Shown here: piece after piece, positions 26,989 through 34,524 of the stretch | Position numbering within the stretch: the stretch's first letter is position 1 | Layout: every line of letters begins with the position of its first letter | NCBI GenBank assembly: GCA_013288805.1 | Contig: JABDBE010000004.1 | Span: 1-64,000 of the forward strand | Reading direction: 5' to 3' | From: Acidobacteriota bacterium | GTDB lineage: Bacteria; Acidobacteriota; Terriglobia; Terriglobales; Acidobacteriaceae | DNA: 64,000 bases | Translations under genes and position numbers: made by a program | The notes under the pieces: generated by a model | Database searches by the model: none | Told to the model about the DNA's origin: nothing | What the model saw: only the letters and a program-made list of their open reading frames with translations

Positions 26989-27190
26989 CTACTCGGTGAC
27001 CCGGAATTTCTTGTTGCTCTTTAGCTCGCCGCTTGGAGAGGTCACGGTCACGAAACCAGTCGTTGCCCCGCTGGGAACGGTGGTCGTGATTTCGGTGCTG
27101 GAGACGACCGTGAACGTCGCCGCTGTGCCGTTAAAGCTCACTGCGGTTGTGCCCGTGAGCTTCGCCCCCAGGATTTTGACGGTTGCCTAT
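26989..27190 (-). pseudogene. C-terminal TIG/IPT domain remnant
   Basis: The minus frame ending at TAG 26991-26989 reads ATVKILGAKLTGTTAVSFNG, TFTVVSSTEITTTVPSGAT, TVTSPSGELKSNKKFRV. This is a complete last IPT/TIG domain of the kind that ends GloVer or NHL repeat proteins. The open frame upstream (27195-27560) does not look like such a protein, so the body is gone. The plus-strand ORF 26996-27250 is its shadow. Confidence 0.6.
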
Positions 27191-27560
27191 GGGATTAAAC
27201 GCCGTCTTCCAGAGCCATCGTTCCGGTCATGGACAATCCATTCCCCTTAATGGTAGCTTCCCCCAAGCCCGTTTCTGGATAGGTTCCGGTTTGCTGACAA
27301 TCTGTGAACTGAATAGTAGGAATTCGTCCCGAGCCCGGAGCAAACACACAACGACTGAGGGATCCCCCTTTGTCGGCTCCGGTCAGCGTTTCGGCGCAGA
27401 TCATCTCTTGTAATGTTTTCGGCCCGCCTGAGACTACCTGAATAGGGAAAGTTGAAAGCACGAGGCGCGGATCTGAGCATCGTTCGCGGAACCTACCACG
27501 ATTCAAGCCAAGTGCATCCTCGATGCTTTCACTGCAGGACCGTCCCGCAGGAGAAGGAAT
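27191..27560. other. intergenic with a short repeat related to 2.8 kb
   Basis: Near 27269-27302 the sequence AAGCCCGTTTCTGGATA, then TTCCGGTTTGC, resembles the right end of the 135-bp element at 2707-2841. The paired left arm is not seen. No gene recognised; the CPBP gene starts at 27561. Confidence 0.35.
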
Positions 27561-28541
27561 ATGACACCTCAACTGAAGGCCGTTGAATATGTGCTCGAAT
27601 CAACCCCGTCCGTCAGCGTTTCCAAACCCCCATCCGGCATGAGATCGCTCTTTCTTGGGCCGAGCGGGCTGCGGGCAGTCTGGCGGTTGCTGGTTTTCAT
27701 TGGATTATTGCTGGTTCTGTTTGGCGGAACTGCTTTAGTCCGGAACGGTGGGCTGCAAGGCATTCGGCATAACCAGAAGCATCTGGGCTCGATCACGATG
27801 ACCCCGCTCTTGATGGGCGTCTCAGAAACCATCGCCTTTGCGATTCTGTGCCTCGCTACCTTAGTCGTGGGGAGACTCGAGAATCGCAAATTCAGCGAAT
27901 ACGGTCTGCCCTTGCGTGAGGCTCTGGGCAAAGACTTCGGGATCGGCTGCCTGTTCGGCTTTCTCTCGATCAGCGGAACTCTGCTCGTGATGTACCTGCT
28001 CCACGGATTCCGCATTACGGGGTATGCTCTGCATGGGACGGCAATTCCCTCCGCGCTAACCGCGTGGGCAATTGCCTTCGTCATGGTCGGATTGTTCGAG
28101 GAATTCTTGAATCGCGGGTACATCCAGTACACGCTTGCCTGCGCAATCGGCTTCTGGCCGGCGGCGTTTGTGATGTCGGCCTTCTTCGCTTTCGGCCACG
28201 CGTTCAATCCGCACGAGACGCTGGCGGGAGTCGCTTCCGTTATGCTATTCGGACTTCTGCTTTGCCTCTTCTTGCGGCGCAGCGGAACTCTCTGGTGCGC
28301 CGTCGGTTTTCATGCGGCCTATGACTGGGGACAAACATTGTTCGGAGTGCCTGATAGCGGTATCGCGCCTTACCACAATCTTTTCAATTCCGCGTTAAGC
28401 GGGCCGCACTGGCTCACGGGCGGGATCGTCGGCCCCGAGGCCAGTGTTTTAACCCCAATCGCGTTAGCCCTGGTGGCTCTGGTTTTCAGCCGCTACTATC
28501 ATCGGAATCGCTATCCAATGCAGGGAGCCCGCATGATGTAG
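27561..28541 (+). CDS. CPBP-family intramembrane glutamic endopeptidase
   Basis: 326 aa, about eight membrane segments; the preceding AGGAGAAGGAAT contains a ribosome binding site. The three family motifs are present: FEEFLNRGYIQ (EExxxR-type) near residue 178, FAFGHAFNP near 210, and HAAYDWGQ near 251. These intramembrane proteases (Rce1/CAAX-like) cleave or process membrane peptides. An ECF sigma gene and a membrane protein gene follow at 50-bp spacing on the same strand. The protease could thus release that sigma factor by regulated proteolysis (inference). Confidence 0.88.
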   Translation: MTPQLKAVEYVLESTPSVSVSKPPSGMRSLFLGPSGLRAVWRLLVFIGLLLVLFGGTALVRNGGLQGIRHNQKHLGSITMTPLLMGVSETIAFAILCLATLVVGRLENRKFSEYGLPLREALGKDFGIGCLFGFLSISGTLLVMYLLHGFRITGYALHGTAIPSALTAWAIAFVMVGLFEEFLNRGYIQYTLACAIGFWPAAFVMSAFFAFGHAFNPHETLAGVASVMLFGLLLCLFLRRSGTLWCAVGFHAAYDWGQTLFGVPDSGIAPYHNLFNSALSGPHWLTGGIVGPEASVLTPIALALVALVFSRYYHRNRYPMQGARMM

Positions 28542-28591
28542 GGTGCAGCTTTGTGACGGCTTAAACACCTTCTTCGTTACATCGTGACCAC

Positions 28592-29158
28592 ATGAGCACT
28601 CAGTCAACAGATTCATTCGCTAGCCGGGTGACGCTTGTGAAAGAAACACGACGCGAGTTGGAACAGCAATTCGAGCGGATCCTCGACGAGCATGGCGCGG
28701 CCATCTCGCGCCTGGCCTATAGCTACGAGGCCGTAACCGGCCTCCGGGAAGAACTGGTGCAGGAGATCGCGCTGGCTATCTGGCGGGCATTGCCTCACTT
28801 TCGCGGTGAGTGTTCGGAGAGAACGTTCGTTTTTCGGATCGCACACAACCGCGGGCTGACGCATGTGAGGAGGCGCCGCGCCCCGCAGCAGTCGCTGGAT
28901 GACCTGGAAGAGACCGACGAACCGGCGGATACGCGTCCTCATCCAGATGAGCAGCTGGCACAGACGAAACAACGGGAGCGACTTACGGCGGCAGTTCAAT
29001 CCTTGCCTGTCGCTCACAGACAGATGATCGTTCTGATGCTCGAGGATTTGTCGCATGCCGAGATCGCGGAAGTGTTGGGAATTACGGAAAACAATGTGGC
29101 AGTGCGGTTGACTCGGGCCAGAAAAGCCTTGAAGGAAACGATGGGAGTAGCCCGATGA
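28592..29158 (+). CDS. ECF RNA polymerase sigma factor
   Basis: 188 aa. Region 2 spans about 25-95 (LVQEIALAIWRALPHFRGEC, TFVFRIAHNRGLTHVRRRR) and region 4 about 125-180 (LPVAHRQMIVLMLEDLSHAE, IAEVLGITENNVAVRLTRAR). Its stop overlaps the next gene's ATG (ATGA at 29155-29158), so the membrane protein that follows is probably its partner. Promoter specificity cannot be read from the sequence. Confidence 0.88.
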   Translation: MSTQSTDSFASRVTLVKETRRELEQQFERILDEHGAAISRLAYSYEAVTGLREELVQEIALAIWRALPHFRGECSERTFVFRIAHNRGLTHVRRRRAPQQSLDDLEETDEPADTRPHPDEQLAQTKQRERLTAAVQSLPVAHRQMIVLMLEDLSHAEIAEVLGITENNVAVRLTRARKALKETMGVAR

Positions 29159-29787
29159 CGAATGACCCAATGACGAATGATCTAACGACAAAAGATCGCG
29201 AACTTGATCTTTGGCGCGAACAGTGGAGCGGTGTTGCGCCGCTATCGCCCGAATTCCTGCGCCAAGTCCAAAAAAGAATCAAGGTCCAGGACCGCCGCTT
29301 CCGGCTCGGCAATCTGCTGGCCGTGGCAGCATTGGTAGGGACGCTGATTCTCGCCTTCTATCAGCTCAGCTATTACACGAGTAGGTTCGAAAAAGGCCAG
29401 GCAACCGGCGTGTGTGTTCTGCTGTTCGTCGCTGTTACATGCCGGCTGTGGCTTATGCGAGGAACATGGCGCGCGGAGACACAGTCGACTCGCGCTTTCG
29501 TGGAACTTTGGCAGCGAAGAGTGCTCTCTCGAATCCGGGGACTGCAAATCGGCATTTACATAGCAATTGGTTGGCTCGTGTTTTGTGCCGCACTTGCGGC
29601 GGCCAATTGGGCGACCATCAGGATCGAGTTCATGGGTCATCCCACCGTGTACATCGCAATGATGTTGGTCATTGTGCTCATGCTGCGAGTGATTTGGTTC
29701 GGGGCGATGTGGCTCCGCCGTCGCAAGGTTGCGGAACTGAGCGAAGTGACAAGACTTCTGAAGGAAATGGAAACAACGAATGACTAG
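29155..29787 (+). CDS. membrane protein coupled to ECF sigma, probable anti-sigma
   Basis: 210 aa. The start overlaps the sigma stop (ATGA). The N-terminus repeats itself (MTNDPMTNDLTTKD), then comes a soluble helix (LDLWREQWSGVAPLSPEFLR) and four membrane segments in two pairs (near 60-80, 85-102, 145-165, 172-192). There is no zinc-finger zf-HC2 motif. Role as anti-sigma is inferred from position and topology; residues 14-50 are the likely sigma-binding part. Confidence 0.65.
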   Translation: MTNDPMTNDLTTKDRELDLWREQWSGVAPLSPEFLRQVQKRIKVQDRRFRLGNLLAVAALVGTLILAFYQLSYYTSRFEKGQATGVCVLLFVAVTCRLWLMRGTWRAETQSTRAFVELWQRRVLSRIRGLQIGIYIAIGWLVFCAALAAANWATIRIEFMGHPTVYIAMMLVIVLMLRVIWFGAMWLRRRKVAELSEVTRLLKEMETTND

Positions 29788-30022
29788 TCCGCCGGGAAGC
29801 TGCGGGATGACGGGCTACTCGGACATTAGCGGATTATGGAAGAGTAGCCGACTAACCTCCCAAAATCGTTGCATCCGCTGCAACGCGCTGCACAATCTAT
29901 AATTGCGGCGCACGGATAGCTCTCACTCCTGGGACAAAACTCGGGCGTTACGAAATCCAATTGTCGCTGGGGGCGGGGCGTGAACGCCGGAATAGATTGT
30001 GGATGAAAGGTCGGCCCGCGGC

Positions 30023-30637
30023 ATGAATAACAAAGTGACGGTGATCGGCGCCGGACGCATGGGATCCGCTCTTGCGACGGTGCTGTTCCATAAGGGATTT
30101 GCCACGACGGTGTGGAACCGGACTGGAGCGAAAACGAAGGTCTTGTCAAGGCTCGGTCTCACCGTAGCCCACAGCGTGGAGGAATCGGTTCGAGAAGCGG
30201 ATATTGCTGTTGTTAGCGTCAGCGATTACAGTTCAACGCGACAGTTGTTGCGACAACCTGACATTGAGACCGCGCTCCGCGGCAAGATCGTCGTGCAACT
30301 GAGCAGCGGCACGCCCAAAGAAGCCAGGGAAATGGACTCCTGGGCCCGCCGATGCGGAATATCGTATCTTGACGGTGCCATTCTGGGCAGTCCGGAATGG
30401 ATCGGAACACCAGCCTGCACGATCTTCTATTCCGGGCCGGCGGACGTCTTCAACCGCGCGAAGCCGGTTCTGATGGTCTTTGGCGATAGGACGGTGTTCG
30501 TAGGGCATGAAATCGGTCATGCCTCGGCATTCGATGTGGCTGTCCTCACCTTCGGCGTAAGTGCGATGTTGGGCTTTCTCCAAGGGCAGGTTGTCCGCGA
30601 TTCTAGTTTGCAGGTCGCGGCAAGTCAACGGAGCTAG
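30023..30637 (+). CDS. 6-phosphogluconate/3-hydroxyisobutyrate dehydrogenase-like protein, C-terminally short
   Basis: 204 aa from MNNKVTVIGAGRMGSALATV at 30023; the track start is 24 nt upstream. The Rossmann motif GAGRMGSA and the catalytic-domain entry DGAILGSPEWIGTPACTIFY are present, as in NAD(P)-dependent beta-hydroxyacid dehydrogenases and imine reductases (usual length about 290). The all-helical C-terminal domain is cut after about 25 residues at LGFLQGQVVRDSS. The catalytic Lys region is not found. Probably a truncated, inactive form or pseudogene. Monocistronic. Confidence 0.7.
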   Translation: MNNKVTVIGAGRMGSALATVLFHKGFATTVWNRTGAKTKVLSRLGLTVAHSVEESVREADIAVVSVSDYSSTRQLLRQPDIETALRGKIVVQLSSGTPKEAREMDSWARRCGISYLDGAILGSPEWIGTPACTIFYSGPADVFNRAKPVLMVFGDRTVFVGHEIGHASAFDVAVLTFGVSAMLGFLQGQVVRDSSLQVAASQRS

Positions 30638-30763
30638 CTCTGCACTGAAAGCTGCTTTGGGTGTTTTCCTCCTGGCTACTTGGGCAAAACAAACCTTGCA
30701 AGAGCTAGGCTAGGCGTCCAGCCTTGGGTCACTCGCCGCCTAAGTCCCTTCGCCCTCTAAAAT

Positions 30764-31423
30764 GTGTGTAACATCCTTCGATCTGCAGCGTACTGCTTTA
30801 TGAACGCCAAGAGGAACATGGCGAAAGGACCCGAGCCCCGCGAGGGTGAAACCAAGCAGATGGAGGGGATGGATTTGGCAAGCGTAATCGAGTGCGCACG
30901 GGGTCACGATGGGGAGGCTCTGGGAGAGATCTATCGCCGTTATGTCCGACGCGTATTCGGATTGTGCCGTTACATGCTGAACTCACGGGAGAGTGCAGAA
31001 GACACCACCAGCGAAGTCTTCCTCAAGCTGCAGCGCTCCATCGACAGCTACGACCGTTCGATACCCTTCCCCAGATGGCTGCTACGGGTAGCTGGCAACC
31101 AATGCATTGACGCTTTGCGGCGTCGGCAGCGTGGACGGCGGGCGATTGTGGAAGTGGAAGACGGAGCCGCGGTCACCGAGGTACCCAGTTCGGAAACCTC
31201 GCCGCTGGGTGCGGTCATCAGCAAGGAAGAGAGGGCGGAGGTGCGGGACGCCATCGCACGCCTGCCGGAGAATTATCGCGTGGCGCTAGTCCTGCGTTAT
31301 TACAGCGAACTGAGCTACGACGAAATCGCGCAGCAGTTGGACCTGGAAAGGAACTACGTGGCGGCGCTGATATTTCGGGCAAAGAAGGAGCTGCGTCGGC
31401 GGCTGCCCCATAGGAGCAAGTAA
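30764..31423 (+). CDS. ECF RNA polymerase sigma factor, partner of the zf-HC2/bactofilin protein
   Basis: 219 aa in the track; MNAKRNMAKG (30800) or MAKGPEPRE (30818, after AAGAGG) are possible starts. Region 2: EIYRRYVRRVFGLCRYMLNS, SAEDTTSEVFLKLQRS, FPRWLLRVAGNQCIDALRRR. Region 4: LPENYRVALVLRYYSELSYD, EIAQQLDLERNYVAALIFRA. It is followed after 2 bp by its probable anti-sigma gene. Confidence 0.88.
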   Translation: MCNILRSAAYCFMNAKRNMAKGPEPREGETKQMEGMDLASVIECARGHDGEALGEIYRRYVRRVFGLCRYMLNSRESAEDTTSEVFLKLQRSIDSYDRSIPFPRWLLRVAGNQCIDALRRRQRGRRAIVEVEDGAAVTEVPSSETSPLGAVISKEERAEVRDAIARLPENYRVALVLRYYSELSYDEIAQQLDLERNYVAALIFRAKKELRRRLPHRSK

Positions 31424-31425
31424 TC

Positions 31426-33039
31426 ATGGAGTGTTATTCGGAACAGACCTGCGCCCTCGCCGTGGACGGCGAACTGGCGGCCGACGAAGCGCAGCGCCTG
31501 CGAGACCACCTGACCACGTGCCATCGCTGCCGTGCGCTAGTGGACGCATTGCGCGCTGAGAACCGCGCGCTGAGCGATAGTCTCAATGAGCTTCCAGAAG
31601 AAGCAGCCAGCCCGGCGAGTTCCTCCCCTCAGCGCTGGTCCTGGGGGTGGAGCGACCTAGCGATCCTGGCGGCGGCGATGCTGCTAGGTTCGATCATTTC
31701 CGGTTGGTTCAATGAGCTGGATATTCCGGCAGCGCTGGAATGGTTCAATCCCTTCAGCGTAAGCGGCCGCACGAACCTAACCTTCCAACTCTTTTACTAC
31801 TTTGCACACGGAGGTACTGCCATGCTAGCCGATTATGCTGCTGTCGTGGGCTGGATTTGTTTGCTGTTACTGTTGGGCGGCAGTGCACTGCTACTTGGAC
31901 GCCGGGGGCGGCCACACTACCCTGGACTGCGCCTGCTGATCGTGTTGCTTGCGTTGTCGTTGCCCAGCTTTGCCCTGGAGCGGCGTCACGGTGAGTTCGT
32001 CACCGTGACCGCGAACGAGACTGTAGATGACACTCTTGTGGCCGCCGCGAACATGGTGCGCGTGGATGGCGTGGTCAATGGAGACTTGCTGACTTTTGGC
32101 CGGACCGTGGAAGTGCGCGGCACGGTGAAAGGCGACCTAATCAGTTTCGCCCAGAGGACCGAGGTTAGCGGAACCGTGGAAGGCCACATCTACACCTTTG
32201 CCCGCACGCTCGACTTGGAAGGGCAGTTGGGCCACAGCATCTATGGCGCGGTGCAATCCTTGCATATTGATGACCGTGGCCGCGTGGGTGACGGTATCGT
32301 GGTTGCCGTCGGCGAGGCTACCCTCGAAGGCGACGTGAAGCGCAGCGTGAACATCGTGACTGGTGGCAGTGTCGACGTGAGCGGCACTATCGGCCGCGAT
32401 CTGACGATGATCGGTCGCAGCTTAGTGCTGACAAACACGGCACGGATCGGTGGCAACCTGAGCGCTCGCGTGCGCCAGTTGAAGGAGGTGCAGATCGCCG
32501 ACGGTGCGACCATAGGGGGCAAACGTGACATCCAGGTGAGAGTGAGGGAGAGCAGCTTCACGCGCCCCAGATTCTACTTTCACCAAGCTGTCTGGTTCGC
32601 TGGCGCCATACTGGTCGGATGGCTGGGCATGCTTTTGTTTCCCGGCTTCTTCCAGGCCACGACTCAACTGGTGAGCTCAGGCTGGCGCAGTCTGGGACTG
32701 GGGGTTGGGGTTCTAGCGGGCGTGCCGGTGGCCATGGTCGTCATCGCCATCACGCTGGTTGGCTTCCCGCTCTCCCTAATGGTGCTCGCGCTGTATCTGG
32801 CTGCGATCTACCTGGCGAAAATCTGGGTTGGAGCCTTCTTGGGGCGAACACTTCTGAAGCCATCCGGAGCCACAAAGAGCGATTGGCTGCTGGGACTCCT
32901 GGTGGGCCTGTTGATCCTCACCCTCCTGGGATTCATCCCATATCTTGGCGGGCTGGTTCGCTTGGGTGTGGTTTGCCTGGGTTTGGGAGCGTTTGCCGGG
33001 CAGCTTTATCGGGCTTCACGACCGGTAATGACAGCATGA
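31426..33039 (+). CDS. zf-HC2 anti-sigma fused to bactofilin-like and membrane domains
   Basis: 537 aa. Residues 1-45 are a zinc-finger anti-sigma domain (CALAVDGELAADEAQRLRDH, then TCHRCRALVD). Two to three membrane segments follow (about 75-95, 125-150, 160-185). Residues about 190-385 are a repetitive beta-helix of the bactofilin/polymer-forming type (VVNGDLLTFGRTVEVRGTVK, GDLISFAQRTEVSGTVEGHI). The C-terminus has four to five more membrane segments. It starts 2 bp after the sigma gene. The layout suggests a membrane-anchored anti-sigma with a periplasmic or surface beta-helix as sensor or scaffold. Confidence 0.82.
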   Translation: MECYSEQTCALAVDGELAADEAQRLRDHLTTCHRCRALVDALRAENRALSDSLNELPEEAASPASSSPQRWSWGWSDLAILAAAMLLGSIISGWFNELDIPAALEWFNPFSVSGRTNLTFQLFYYFAHGGTAMLADYAAVVGWICLLLLLGGSALLLGRRGRPHYPGLRLLIVLLALSLPSFALERRHGEFVTVTANETVDDTLVAAANMVRVDGVVNGDLLTFGRTVEVRGTVKGDLISFAQRTEVSGTVEGHIYTFARTLDLEGQLGHSIYGAVQSLHIDDRGRVGDGIVVAVGEATLEGDVKRSVNIVTGGSVDVSGTIGRDLTMIGRSLVLTNTARIGGNLSARVRQLKEVQIADGATIGGKRDIQVRVRESSFTRPRFYFHQAVWFAGAILVGWLGMLLFPGFFQATTQLVSSGWRSLGLGVGVLAGVPVAMVVIAITLVGFPLSLMVLALYLAAIYLAKIWVGAFLGRTLLKPSGATKSDWLLGLLVGLLILTLLGFIPYLGGLVRLGVVCLGLGAFAGQLYRASRPVMTA

Positions 33040-33217
33040 AAAGGCCCACTGGGGGGCTGGGTTGAGACCAAGAGAGTTCGGCAATGACATTCTGAAATCG
33101 AAATACTTTGGTTTGTTGACATAAAACCGCGATGGCACTCATCGACCCGGTGACGATCGGCGAGGGGCAAGGCGACGCATGCACATGCCATCCAAATCGA
33201 AGGAAGGATCCAACCGC

Positions 33218-33700
33218 TTACTGTCGATTCGTCGTCCTCTTTTTTGAGAGCACAGCTGCTTGACGACGCTTTCTTTGCTTAGCACGCAACAGTCGTTGCC
33301 GTAGACGTGTACGATACCGCGCTTTTGCCGCTGCATAGCCAGGGCGATTCCTAAAGCACTCACTGCAACCTGTGGAGTGGCGTCCTCTGCGCCATGCGCT
33401 GGGTGGGATCGGTCGGCCATGCTTACGACAGAGCCTGTCTTTAGACCTTGGCACTTTGAAACAGCGAGCACAACCCTTGTTCCGGTACCCGGACCACCAA
33501 CGCTGCCGAATAATCGGGAGCTTGTGTTCCTTGCACAGCCTCTCCTTAGGGGGCGGCATCTTCTTGGTTCTGTAGCAGTCCGCGCATCCCGTATTGCGGT
33601 TGCCAGAAAGCCACCGACTTGGTCGGATTGGCTTGCCGTGGACCTTGCAAAGTCTTCTCTTCTGCGAACGGGCTCGTTTCAAGGCGGTTTTTCTGGACAT
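33218..33700 (-). CDS. basic protein with three CxxH-x17-CxxC zinc-knuckle repeats
   Basis: 160 aa from MSRKTALKRARSQKRR at 33700; the track starts further upstream at a less likely site. Three repeats share RLCKVHGKPI..S.W.SG and GCADCYR. Cysteines and histidines are C18-H21-C39-C42, C56-H59-C77-C80 and C91-H94-C112-C115, always C-x2-H-x17-C-x2-C. Both ends are rich in Lys and Arg. Each repeat should bind one zinc ion; with the basic flanks, nucleic-acid binding is likely (inference). I do not recognise the family. No operon partner; upstream is the zincin gene on the same strand. Confidence 0.7.
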   Translation of the reverse strand: MSRKTALKRARSQKRRLCKVHGKPIRPSRWLSGNRNTGCADCYRTKKMPPPKERLCKEHKLPIIRQRWWSGYRNKGCARCFKVPRSKDRLCRKHGRPIPPSAWRRGRHSTGCSECFRNRPGYAAAKARYRTRLRQRLLRAKQRKRRQAAVLSKKRTTNRQ

Positions 33701-33863
33701 CACAATTCTTAGCATAACCCAGCTTTGAGTTCTCGCCACCGCTTGAGTAAGCGGCGGTCTGTCCAACGCGCGAAATCCGTAACTGTCGAAACATCGGGGT
33801 TACACTCGTCGACACGTTTTGAATGCACTCTCGTGAGACTAGGTGGTCAAAGTTGGTAGAAGC

Positions 33864-34250
33864 TCATAAGCCCAAGGCTTTGACTTGCTCCTCAGTTTCG
33901 TAGCCGAGCCAGTGTGCAACCTCATGCCAGACGACCCGTTTCACTTCGGCCCGCAAATCTCCCTTTGAAGACCGCAGAATGGGACCACGAAAAACAAAGA
34001 TCAAGTCGGGAGCATACTTCACCTCGGCGTATGATCGTTTCGTCCTAAATGTGCCGCTGTACAACCCTAATAATTCAGTTCCACGGCGCCATTTTCTTCT
34101 GTTCGATATGTCCTTCAATACGTCCGCGGGAGGCTCGTCAACGACTTGAATCCCGGGGAAATCTCGCAGCTTCCTGATCTTCTGAGGTAGGGTGCGGTAT
34201 GCCCGCTCCACAATCGCCTCAAAGCTTTCGGGATTTACGGTGTCGGCCAT
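33864..34250 (-). CDS. zincin-like metallopeptidase-family protein
   Basis: 128 aa from MADTVNPESFEAIVERAYRT at 34250; the track start adds 12 residues. It carries VKRVVWHEVAHWLGYETEEQ, an HExxH zinc site with a helix and downstream acidic residues, and DLIFVFRGPILR before it. This fits the small Zincin_1/DUF-type proteins (about 120-140 aa) that lack further domains. A proteolytic role is plausible but unproven. It is close to the tandem zinc-knuckle gene (164 bp) on the same strand. Confidence 0.78.
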   Translation of the reverse strand: MADTVNPESFEAIVERAYRTLPQKIRKLRDFPGIQVVDEPPADVLKDISNRRKWRRGTELLGLYSGTFRTKRSYAEVKYAPDLIFVFRGPILRSSKGDLRAEVKRVVWHEVAHWLGYETEEQVKALGL

Positions 34251-34524
34251 GAGGCCTACTTTAGCACTAGGTAATCTGCCGGACACGCGGTACCCGGCAG
34301 GTTTCGGTGGAAAAGCGAACGCCCTCCAGTCGGCAACTACTCGTCAAATAGCTGGTGGAAACATTGCATGGTGAGAGGCTCGGGTGTACCTTATCCATCG
34401 CACGGGGAGGACGGAACGGAAATTCCGGCTAAAGATTTCGAGTTGGTGGGAATTCGATGCAACCTGCATGTACAGTGCAAACTCCACGATAGAAGCGCTT
34501 GGGTGAGTAACACAATTGTGGTTT

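Noticed and set aside
27569-28207. 212-aa minus ORF
   Set aside because: Antisense of the CPBP gene, with no family features.
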